Shown here piece after piece: positions 47,301-55,929 of a stretch of 64,000 nt of DNA. The position numbers and the translations under genes were made by a program. The stretch spans positions 249,919 through 313,918 of the forward strand of contig QANY01000126.1 of the NCBI GenBank assembly GCA_003255025.1. Reading direction: 5' to 3'. Under the pieces are notes generated by a model. That model was not told where the DNA came from. It searched no databases and was given only the letters and a program-made list of their open reading frames with translations. Positions within the stretch are counted from its first letter, which is position 1. Every line of letters begins with the position of its first letter. This stretch comes from Datisca glomerata. Taxonomy: Eukaryota; Streptophyta; Magnoliopsida; Cucurbitales; Datiscaceae.

Positions 47301-47759
47301 ATAAGATCAAGCTACTAGCATTTTTAGCTGTCTGTTTTTAGTTGTCTTGAATTTTTTATAAACATTTAACTTGCAACAAGAGCATTATTACTTTGATCTT
47401 GGATTATACTTCAAAACAAAGTCAACAGAAGCAAGCAAGTCACATGTTGCCTCGACGTCGATTTTTGAAGCTTCATTATTAGACTTGGAGCCTTGCTAGA
47501 TTTTAATTATTCTCTTAAGATATTACTTTTGCTTGTTCTACATAAAAATTAATATGTATTTGTCATTTAAAACTCTGATTTTTAACGGACAATAGTTTGT
47601 AACAATTTTGAGAAATAAAATAAAAAGTTATGTGATTATTTTTTTATATTTTGTAAAAAATATTATTTTTTAAGTTTGTAAAATGGCAAGAATAAGTAAT
47701 ATAAAAAAAAGTTATAATAACAAGATGTTGTGCATCATATAACATAAAAATGCTATGAA
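44341..47759 (+). other. Interior of the CACTA element, exon/intron-like texture
   Basis: Alternating T-rich (intron-like) and mixed-composition (exon-like) stretches occur, for example exon-like 44677-44740, 46080-46220, 46390-46495 and 46735-46815 with plausible AG/GT borders. Frames in these pieces do not join into a protein I recognise. Consistent with several captured fragments or one decayed gene. Confidence 0.35.
45625..45690 (+). pseudogene. Captured FAD-binding exon fragment (COQ6-like flavin monooxygenase?)
   Basis: The plus strand translates to YDIAIVGGGMAGMALASS and then a stop. This is a dinucleotide-binding Rossmann loop (GxGxxG followed by hydrophobic and Ser residues) preceded by the usual hydrophobic strand. 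The closest pattern I know is the start of plant ubiquinone-biosynthesis monooxygenase COQ6. It follows a possible splice acceptor ('attcactag'). Only about 18 residues are recognisable, so the donor identity is tentative. The flavoprotein nature of the motif is more secure. Confidence 0.4.
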
Positions 47760-48095
47760 AAGTCTTTGACAACGTTTAAAAAACACTACGGTAAGTTTTT
47801 ACTATTGGTTTATAAATGCAATCATTTGTCTACCATAACATTGAAAAAACGCTATGGTAAGTCTGTCATAGCATTGGAAAAATGTTATGGTAGGTTTGCA
47901 AGCGTTGAAAAATGCTATGGTAGATCTTTAACAACACTGAAAATTGCTATAAAAAGTGTTTTGATAGCGGCGAAAAAACGCAATGGTAGGGTCGGACTTT
48001 TAATAACGTTGGTAAATCTAGTGTTTAGAAAAACGCTATGAAAACGCTACGATAGCATTTTTTGGCCGCTATCGTAGCGTTTTTTTGTTGTATGG
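47760..48095. repeat. Right subterminal repeat array of the CACTA-like element
   Basis: About nine copies of 'gaaaaa.cgctatggtaggtt' and variants occur between 47768 and 48050. They end in a palindrome around 'gctacgatagcattttttggccgctatcgtagc' (48043-48079), whose arms of 10-11 bp are fully complementary. Such arrays bind CACTA transposase. Confidence 0.8.
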
Positions 48096-48610
48096 TTGCT
48101 TAAATTTAGACATCAAGGACGGATGAGAGCCTTGAGAGAGTTTTGTAGATGCTCTGGATATTTAGTGACAATTTGTTATAACATTGTTTCTGACCATTTA
48201 TTGTATGTAATCCATTTTTAATTTTTTATTGAACATGAAAATGATGATTGTTGTAGCATGGTGTGAACTGAATCTGGATTTGAAATAGTAGCGAATGGTG
48301 TGCTTAGGAAAAACTTTAAGTCAGAGGAACAAGAAAATGAAGAGTTTATGAATAAATTGAAGCTAATCGAGGAAGAAAATGAAGATCTTAAGTAAAACCT
48401 GAAGCTAGTTAAGGGAATAAATGAGATCTAGTATGATAAATTGAAGAAAATTTGGCTTGTCATTATTTTTTCATAGATTGTTATTACATTAATGACGTTG
48501 AATATGCAAGAGAAGCTAAATGTATGAATTATATTGTCATGAGCTTGTATGACGTGTAGTTTCACTTATATATGTTCAAATTTTGTTTGCATGAGTTTTG
48601 TGACATGATC
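48096..48610. other. Flank of the CACTA element with a coiled-coil-like relic
   Basis: At about 48330-48400 the plus strand encodes FMNKLKLIEEENEDLK followed by a stop. It is a short Glu/Lys/Leu heptad-like stretch such as ends plant zinc-finger GRF-type transposon proteins. It is too short to assign. The rest shows nothing. Confidence 0.3.
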
Positions 48611-48772
48611 TGGACATGGGCAAAATTTAATGTAAAATTCCATGCAAAACCTGTATGATTTGGATATGGGCACTTAATATAACATTGTCAAAGTACAATG
48701 CAAAACCTGTATTATTTGGAGACGGGCACTTAATATAACACTAATCAAAATTGAATGCAAAACATGTTAATT
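48611..48772 (+). repeat. Tandem repeat, three units of 50-56 bp
   Basis: Units start at 48611, 48661 and 48717, each 'tgga.a.gggca..taatataaca...atgcaaaac.tgt.t.att'. The second and third are 56 bp and most alike. Confidence 0.85.
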
Positions 48773-48864
48773 TTCCCTTGATATACGAAGAAACAAGTTT
48801 CTTAAATACAACAATCACTTTAAGTGGCGTAACTTATCAACTTACTCAAAATAATACAAAAGAC

Positions 48865-49200
48865 AATCCCAGCACCAACAATATATCCAACACCAACAAT
48901 CCGTACCATAAAAAATACAAACAGAATAACCCACCACCAATAAATCATACTATCGACATAATATCCCAACACCAAGAAACCACACTACCAACATAATATC
49001 CTGCACCAACATACCTTACTATCAACAGAATATCCCATAAATATGTACATCAACACATACTATCTAGTAAACAGCTTAGCTAGCAGCACTACCAGCTCCA
49101 ACAGTTTACGTTACGAGCTATGATAACACCATTACCATCTCTGACAACACCTCTACCAGCTCCAGCAGCACCTCTACCAGCATCTACCAGCGCCTAGCTC
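48865..49200 (+). repeat. Low-complexity ACC-rich minisatellite
   Basis: Degenerate 'caccaacataatatccc' units run from 48865 to about 49030. They are followed by 'cctctaccagctccagcag' units from about 49085 to 49195. Read in frame they would give Pro/Thr/Asn- and Ala/Pro-rich strings, but stops occur. Confidence 0.65.
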
Positions 49201-50210
49201 CCAGAACATTTGATCTAGTTTCTTAACTTTTGCTTACTCCATGAATATGTAGCTGGCATTAAGTAGCATTTTGTAATAACTAAATTGAAGCGACATTATG
49301 AATGTAACACTATCAACTAGCTTCCAATACAACAATATCAAGAAGAAAAGGCAATATATTCACAGCAAACATTGTCAAACTGTATATTTTCTACATTATC
49401 AAACATTTCATCTTCCACTTATCAAATATTATCAAACTACCTTTTAATTTTAATACTGTATATCTTCCACATAAAAATTATAAAACACAAAAAGTTATTA
49501 AAAGAAAGTACCCAAAATCCCATAAAATCGTAAGGGTGCGTTTGATATGATTACAAATAAATGATTTTCGGGATAAGATTGCTGGAATAGGATTATGGAA
49601 AAGTATATGTCAGAAAAGTTAAGATTACTTTATTTGTTACACTTGGGAATGTTACTTTGTTTGTTTTGATGGAATGTGGAAATGAATATTATAAGTATAT
49701 TTGTAAATTTCTAATTTTACCATTGAACTGAATTATGTTTATTTATGGCTTGTTAATTAAGTTATTTTTTTCTTCATTCTTTATTACTTAATTTATAATA
49801 GGGTAAAATATAATTAATTTATTTCTTTGGAAAAATAATTTTTTATTTTATTTTATTCATTTTTACTTACATGCTTACTAATTTTAAATAGTTTTAATTA
49901 TTACTTTATCATAACGGCTACATTATAGATTTACCTAAAAATATTCAGGATGAAATAATTAATTAATAATATACAAATATAACAATGATATAAGTGTTTA
50001 TTCCAGAATAAAATTGTGGGAACATGATCGTGGGAGACTCAGATGTTTGAAAAATAAAGATTACTTTGAATAGTAACAATTAAGAATGCTATAATATAAT
50101 AGTGAGAATGTTAATTACATTGTTTGTTGGTAGAATGCTTAAAAAATGTTATATATATACATAACAATAATTATACAAATATTGAAGTAAATAGTAAATA
50201 CACCCTACCA
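49201..50210. other. AT-rich DNA, possible short hAT/MITE-like remnant
   Basis: From 49535 'gggtgcgtttgatatga' resembles the start of common plant MITEs. A related block ('taagattactttatttgttac...gaatgttac' near 49620 and 'aaagattactttgaatagtaac..aagaatgctat' near 50058) is repeated. Ends were not defined. No coding capacity is seen. Confidence 0.35.
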
Positions 50211-50228
50211 GGTTTGGCTCTGATACCA
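50211..50228 (-). other. Primer binding site, initiator Met-tRNA type
   Basis: TGGTATCAGAGCCAAACC on the minus strand. Its first 12-13 bases are the standard complement of plant initiator methionyl-tRNA used by caulimovirids and many LTR elements. No LTR end abuts it, and viral-type coding relics lie upstream on the same strand, so the pararetrovirus assignment is preferred. Confidence 0.7.
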
Positions 50229-50455
50229 AAAGAGGCTGAATTGCGTATAATTTAAAAAAGTTAAAGACTGGGTATTAAGAGTGCAAGAAAAATAGTAAAA
50301 TTGTATTATAAATGTAAGATTCAAGACTTACACAAAATTAGAAAATTAATTTACAATAATTAAGTAGTGCTCCCGCTCACTATTTAATGTTGAGAAAGAA
50401 GAAGAGATAACAAAAGAGGAGAGGAAAAAAGCTTTGTTTACAAAAAAAGTTTTGC

Positions 50456-50720
50456 CTAAGAATAATAAAGCATAAATAGTTTCCTAATTATTCGACAACT
50501 AGTAAAATTTATAGAAAGAGACAAATTACTTACCAGAACTATTCTATTCTACAAAAGTGGGGTTTACCGAGAATCCATTACTTACCAGAACTATTCTATT
50601 CTACAAAAGTAAAACATTTTACATTTCTACTTTTGTCAACTTTTGACTAAGAATAATAAAGCATAAATAGTTTCCTAATTATTCGACAACTAGTAAAATT
50701 TATAGAAAGAGACAAATTAC
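50456..50720. repeat. Exact nested direct repeats (74 bp and 34 bp) in the viral non-coding region
   Basis: A 74-bp sequence at 50456-50529 recurs without a mismatch at 50647-50720. Between and overlapping them, a 34-bp sequence at 50525-50558 recurs exactly at 50577-50610. The identity contrasts with the heavy decay of the neighbouring coding relics. Confidence 0.95.
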
Positions 50721-50730
50721 AAAGATTTCC

Positions 50731-51010
50731 TTGATAATTGTTATCTCGATCTTTGTATCTTCATAATTGCTCTGTCATGATTGTCGTCGATGAAAAAGTC
50801 ATTTTGACTGTATACTGGGGTCTTTGATAATTGCTACCTTGGACGCTTATGTTCTGTTTGTTGATTTGTTATATCTTGAAATAATCATTGTGAGTATTGC
50901 TTCTGGTGAGTCATGATCCTTTGATAATTGATATCTTGGATTCTTGTGTTTTGATTGTTGATTCTGTAGAAGTCATTATTGCTTGTTTTGAAGATCATTA
51001 TGACCGTTCA
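50731..51010. repeat. Three spaced repeats in the viral non-coding region
   Basis: 'ttgataattg.ta.ct..ga' recurs at 50731, 50824 and 50931, each followed at similar distance by a '.atca/gtcatt' string. Spacing is 93 and 107 bp, suggesting an old triplicated unit of about 100 bp. Confidence 0.65.
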
Positions 51011-51051
51011 TTGTGCTTGAGGGTCATCATGTTTTATTTTGATTTCTTGAT

Positions 51052-51774
51052 TTATTTCAAGATTGGCATTTTTTCAAGGACATTCTTTTTGGATGATTGG
51101 ATTTTTTGTTTAATTGAGTGATTTGACTCTACTGATGATTCAGGGTCAGAATCAGTATTATCTTCAAGGAAAATAAGCATTTTTTGCATTAACTTCTGCT
51201 TCAATTTGGACTTTGGCTGTGTGGCCTTTGATTTACCATTTGAAGAGAGTTTGGATTTAGGTTTTAATTTGGGATTGGAAGAATCTGAACTGGATTTTTT
51301 CATTTGTGGATCTAGGTTAATGGGCTCATTAATTTTTAATTGAGCTTGGGTAAAAGGATTTGCTAGTCTCATAATGTGATGGACACTTAAAAATTCATAA
51401 TTGATGGATGCAATAATTTTCAAGATATTCAACTTATTCCACCATTGAACATAATACTCTCTAGTGAGGATTCTATTTTCAACCGAGTATTGACATTTCA
51501 GAATCCAAGATATATTGTACTTTATTGAAAAACAAAGTACTTGGGGAAAGGAGACCTCAATTGGTGAAAACTTGTAAACCTTTAAAAATAAATTGAAACA
51601 TTGTTGCAAATCAATTGGAAAAAGCTTTAAGGTAAGACCATGTATGGACCACCATTTTAAGAACCAATTTGAAAAATCAATTTTGAAATTTTTATCATAA
51701 TTTAAAAACAAAAAGTGAGAAGAAATCACTATTTTGATACAAGAAAATTCTATGCCAAGCACCAATATAATCAA
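51052..51774 (-). pseudogene. Unidentified pararetrovirus-associated reading frame, 240 codons
   Basis: This is the longest open frame in the viral relic. The N-terminal two-thirds is hydrophobic and aromatic (many Trp, Phe, Ile). The last 80 residues are rich in Lys, Ser and Gln with an acidic patch, like a nucleic-acid-binding tail. I associate this protein with caulimovirid relics in plant genomes but cannot name its role. A start at 51774 is arbitrary. It may extend upstream across a frame break to 52294. Confidence 0.5.
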
Positions 51775-51895
51775 AATAATTATATTATTTTTTATTTAAA
51801 AGTAGTTTGGAACTTGAAGGATGGATTCTCCAATCCTCCATAATTACGATTCTGAAGATAGAGAAAGAGTGGTAAATGATTCTTTCCTTAGTAGT

Positions 51896-52294
51896 TCAGA
51901 TTCGGCTAATTTTTATGGATTCTGTTTCTAAGAGAATGTTTTTGTAGAAACTGAGATTTTTTCTATTGTGTCTAGGGACATAATGAAATTTAAGAATGAA
52001 ATGGGCTTTGGCAATTTGAGCAGGATCTTTCAAATGAGCAAATGGAGGCTCAATATGAAAGAGATTTTTACTGGATATTTTTCTGAAATATTGGGATGAT
52101 TTTTTATGTTTCGTGATTGGTTGATTGAATGATTGAGAATTAAAAAGTAGAGTAATTGGGTCAAATTGGTTGACCATGTCTGATTGGTAATTGGATAGAC
52201 CCAAATATTGATGATTGGATAAACTAAATATTAAAATCAAAATTACTAAATATAGATTGTTACCTGGTAAAACTCTATTTGGAATTAATTTCAA
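51896..52294 (-). pseudogene. Unidentified pararetrovirus-associated frame, 132 codons
   Basis: It lies on the same strand between the reverse transcriptase relic and the 240-codon frame, and is probably the upstream part of the same protein. Basic and aromatic composition, with no named motif. The frame ends at 51896, and a stop-containing gap of about 120 bp follows. Confidence 0.4.
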
Positions 52295-52329
52295 AACATG
52301 TTTTGTAGATTTTAAAAGAGAATTTTGAT

Positions 52330-52920
52330 TTAATAAAACAAATTTTATTATCTAATTAAAAGAATAATAAAATTTAAATCCTGAAAATCTAATTGATTGA
52401 AACAATTTGAGTCTTCTTGTAGAGACAATTAAATTATTATTTTTTATTATCTTGGCAAACAAATTAAAGCATTTCTAGTATTGTTCAACATATTCATTAA
52501 TGTAAACAATCAAGAAATCCAACCAATATTATCCAATAAAAATATTATTGTAGACAATTAAGAAATCAATGAATTGGTTGAAAGTTCCATTTATTGTACT
52601 TGGAGCAATTCTAAGTTCAAATGGCATTATTTTTCATTTATAACTACCAAATGCAATTTTGTGCGTAACAATTTTATTTGTCTGGCTTTGCCAAAATCTA
52701 GATTTTTTGTGAAACTAGAGAATACATCAGTATTTTCAAGTCTGTTGATTAAGTCTCTTTTGTTTAGTATTGGATATTTTATCTATTTCATAAGTTTGTT
52801 AAGGGGCTTTTAATCAATTCCTAAACGAGAAACTCCTCGTTTAAAGATTTTAATTTGATTTTGAAGAGTATGATTTTGAAACTGTTCTTCAATTCTTTTG
52901 GATTTCATTTCTTCTTATAG
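52330..52920 (-). pseudogene. Pararetrovirus reverse transcriptase remnant
   Basis: Downstream of the protease on the minus strand, the fingers region is recognisable in shifted frames (about 52890-52650). The remainder to 52330 is reduced to short matches, with numerous stops and at least three frame changes. The catalytic box is not readable. In an intact virus this enzyme copies the pregenomic RNA in the cytoplasm. Defects are described only; no reconstruction is attempted. Confidence 0.55.
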
Positions 52921-53361
52921 AGAACCCAATTGTCCTTCTTTACAAGAAAATTTACGGAATTGAAAAAAAAATTGTTTTAAAGTTTTCAACTTCTCATTGT
53001 GAGAAAGGAAAAGAATTTTGAATTTAACAGGTTCATCCATGCGATAAGTAATTATCTCATCATATTCTGTGGTAAAAGGATATAACAGAGAGATGAATTG
53101 TACACCTAAAATGATTTTATCAGTCATATTTTTTACTAAGATAAATGATGTTTTAAAACATACATTGTTTTGGTAAATATGAACTTTGGGTATTTTATAA
53201 TTGATATGCATCCGAGTATCATTGGCAGAGGACACATATTTCTTTGTCTTCTTGAAATACTTGATTGGAACGAGACCTTCTTGCATACAATTTAAATCTT
53301 CTTTTGAATCAACAAGAGCCATTGTAGTGACATCAAAATCTTGAATAATTATTCTGACCAT
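52915..53361 (-). pseudogene. Pararetrovirus aspartic protease remnant
   Basis: The 148-codon frame contains the retropepsin-type strand with ALVDSKEDLN. The expected active-site form is D-S/T-G-A, and the glycine is replaced, which would abolish catalysis. A later IILGVQF string is the second conserved strand. It follows the movement-protein relic and precedes reverse transcriptase, the usual caulimovirid order. Confidence 0.7.
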
Positions 53362-53790
53362 TAGGTGTCATTTCTTGATTTTGATGTGATTGAGTATTTG
53401 GATGAAGTTATCATTGTCTTGATTGTTGATAATATGTTCTCCATCCTCATTATCAGAAATGATCTCCTATTAGGCTTGGGATTCCTTCTAAAGCTTAAAT
53501 GAGAATTTTTTTCTATTTTTCTGGGAAGGAGCAATAGTAGGTAAACCATACTGCTCGCAAAAATTACCTAATTCATATTTGACAGCTTTATTTTCTTTTT
53601 TAATTAGTTTATTGATTTTCATATCAATGCACATTCTAAGACCTTCATTTTGTATTTTAGTAAATATTGTATCGTAGATAAAACTATTATAATCTATGTT
53701 TCCTAGGTCAACTAAGTACAATTCTAATTTTGTGTGCGAATAAATTGGGTAATCCATTAATAAATTTTTCTTTCTAGAAGGGCTGAGGCT
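53361..53790 (-). pseudogene. Movement-protein C-terminal remnant fused to Copia sequence
   Basis: The frame 53796-53488 starts in Copia integrase-tail sequence (before about 53760) and continues in frame into sequence resembling the end of a caulimovirid movement protein. A shifted frame (53549-53361) covers the acidic linker to the protease. Movement proteins enlarge plasmodesmata for cell-to-cell spread. Only the C-terminal part is present here. Confidence 0.55.
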
Positions 53791-54530
53791 GTACACTTTA
53801 ATATAATCTTCTTTGAGAAAATGAGCATTCCTGCTAATGAATATTTTCTTATCAGTCGTACTGTAGAAGATATAACCCTTCGTTCCTGTAAGATATCATA
53901 TAAACATATACAATTCTGAATGACTGGCCTACTTGCCTATCTTTAGTCTTAGAACATGTGTTGGGCAACCCCATATTCTGAAATGGTGAACAAACGACTT
54001 TCGCCCGTACCATCTTTCATATGGTGTACTAGGCACTGCCTTTGACGGAACTTGGTTAAGAATATATATGGCTGTTAGTAAGGCATATCCCCAGAACGAA
54101 TCTGGGAAGGATGAGTGACTCATCAATGATCGAACCATATCCATCAGAGTTCGATTACTTCTCTCTGACACACAATTTTGTCGTGGCGTACCAGGTGTTA
54201 TAAGCTGAGAAAGAATACATTCTTCCTTAAGAAAGTCGTCGAACTCTCCTAGCAAGTACTCTCCACCACAATCAGATCGTAATGTTTTGATTTTTTCTAC
54301 TGCTTTTCAACCAAGGCCTTATATTCTTTGAACTTTTTAAAGGTTTCAGACTTTTGATACATTAGATAAACATGACCAAAACGTGAGTAGTCATTAATGA
54401 AGGTTACAAAGTATTCATAACCTCCTCTACTTGGATATTCAATGGCTCACATACATCACTTTGTATGAGTTTGAGACATTGAGTGGCTCTTTCACCTGTT
54501 GATGAAAAAGTTCTCTTGGTCTTTTTACCT
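53770..54530 (-). pseudogene. Copia 2 integrase remnant
   Basis: The frame 54255-53929 reads [20 protein letters not shown], then [41 protein letters not shown] and [12 protein letters not shown]. This is the second half of the integrase core and its C-terminal region. Another frame continues with GTKGYIFYSTTDKKIFISRN and NAHFLKEDYI to about 53790. The upstream part (54530-54260) is shifted. The core Glu context ([10 protein letters not shown]) is preserved. Confidence 0.85.
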
Positions 54531-54531
54531 C

Positions 54532-54960
54532 CTATATAGGATTCACATGTAGGTAGTGACCCACACTTAAAGATTGCAAAGGACCATCCTTCATAAGTCT
54601 TTTAATCATGTCTAGGCTAATATGTACAAGACGTAAGTGCCATAGATAAGTTAGATCGGATGAGTCATAGTTTAACCTTTTACTATCCCTATGTGAATCG
54701 ATATTCACTTCAGTGTAACAAATCATGAGTACTACAGGTTTCACGTGATACAATTTCTTAATCTTTCATGTAATAGTAATTAAGCATTCATTTCTAAAAA
54801 CATCAATATCTTTATCAATGAATTTTAGATCAAATCCTTGCTCAATTAATGTACCAATAGAAATAAAATTCTTCCCAAAACTCGGGACATAATAAACATC
54901 ACGTAAAATAGTAAAATGTTTCTCGAAACATAATTTAAAAGTTCCCACTGATGCGGCCGA
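54532..54960 (-). pseudogene. Copia 2 protease-tail and pre-integrase remnant
   Basis: 54948-54766 reads ILRDVYYVPSFGKNFISIGT, then EQGFDLKF, the strand after the protease active site. 54753-54532 carries the pre-integrase zinc-binding region with LTYLWHLRLVHISLDMIKRL (the H..H pair) and a decayed C-terminal Cys pair. The protease active-site aspartate itself falls in the damaged junction near 55030. Confidence 0.75.
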
Positions 54961-55064
54961 TACTAGTGCTTTATTCCCCAGCGGAAACTGAACTCGCCCT
55001 GGTCAAGCCTTCTGAACTCCTGCGGGGAGCAACATATGTGGTTAATAGCTGCAGAGTCTACGAT

Positions 55065-55924
55065 CTAAGAAAAAGTAGAGTCAGCTACATTACAGGCCTC
55101 AGTAATCATTACTATACCTTTAGATCTCAACCCTTTGAGATATTCTAGGCAGTTACATTTCCAATGACCAGCAGCTCCACACTGATGACACTTGTCTTTC
55201 AACTTGTCTACTCTCGCGATACTCTTGCCTTTGGTAGCTCTCGGCTTCTGCTTCTTCGCTTTTCTTGGATCCCTTCTCTGTTTCTTCTTAGAGATAGAAG
55301 TGAAAGGCCTACTTTCAGTAAAGTTAACATCTCTAGATTTCCTCTTGCCCTTCAGAAATGGGGTCTCAGTAACTTGTAGCTCCTTCATGAGCTCAGGAAG
55401 CGAGTGGTTTAGCTTATTCATCGAATAATTAAGCTTGGAGTTCTCAAAATTACTAAGCAAAGTCTTTAGGATCATATCCACTTGAGTTTCGCCATCGACC
55501 TCAGCACCCATGATCTCCATCTCGTTTAGATAACTTATGATCAACATTATATGTTCTCTTATAGGAGTTCCAGGTTCCATCTTGCAATACATGAAGTTAC
55601 ACACAATAAGACCCTGGTCCCTGAAAAGTTTGGTGATGTTTAACATCATATCAACGGTCTCAAAGTTTTGATGTTTTTGTTACAACACATTGCTCATAGA
55701 TGCCAAGATGTAACATCTGGCGATCTCATCAGAACGCAACCAAGAGCATTAGCATCATTTCCTCGATTCGATTAAGCAATAGGCTAAAGAGGACAAGGGG
55801 TAGTGAGCACGAACTTGTACTTTTGTACAGTCAGCACGATATCAAGATTTCATTTCCAATCCACATAATTTTCACCGTCAAATTTGTTCGTGTTAAGAAT
55901 AGTTGAGAGTGGGTATAACGACAT
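55065..55924 (-). pseudogene. Copia 2 gag remnant with intact zinc knuckle
   Basis: From an ATG at 55924 the frame begins MSLYPLSTILNTNKFDGENY and meets a TGA at about 55855. The main frame, 55649-55065, has the UBN2 gag domain (REHIMLIISYLNEME...), a Lys/Arg-rich stretch and the CCHC knuckle CHQCGAAGHWKCNC with all four ligands. It ends near the protease. The knuckle would bind element RNA. Confidence 0.85.
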
Positions 55925-55929
55925 AATTA

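Larger units (their letters stand above)
43798..48095 (+). mobile_element. 4.3-kb non-autonomous CACTA-like element with gene-like cargo (Pack-CACTA type)
   Basis: The left end CACTACAACAATT (43798) and right end ...TTGTTGTATGG (48095; reverse complement CCATACAACAA) match CACTACAACAA with two changes at the right tip. The flanking 3-bp sequences are both TTG (43795-43797 and 48096-48098), the size of a CACTA target duplication. The right 330 bp hold many 'aacgctatggtaagtct' subterminal repeats. The left end carries matching 'aatagcgttgaa' and 'acaaaacgcc' motifs. No transposase is encoded. The interior has gene-like composition with fragments described separately. Confidence 0.7.
50211..53790 (-). 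mobile_element. Endogenous pararetrovirus (Caulimoviridae-like) relic
   Basis: Minus strand, from high to low coordinates: movement-protein end, aspartic protease, degraded reverse transcriptase, two further frames, a repeat-rich non-coding region, and an initiator-Met-tRNA primer site. That order suits an integrated, rearranged copy of a circular caulimovirid genome. Frameshifts and stops occur in every domain. There is no integrase and there are no LTRs, which separates it from LTR retrotransposons. The genus is not assigned. It is an old, inactive copy. Confidence 0.7.

Noticed and set aside
50211..50228. Primer site as the start of another LTR retrotransposon
   Set aside because: No LTR end (TG...CA) adjoins it, and the sequence upstream on the same strand is pararetroviral. 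The viral interpretation explains more.
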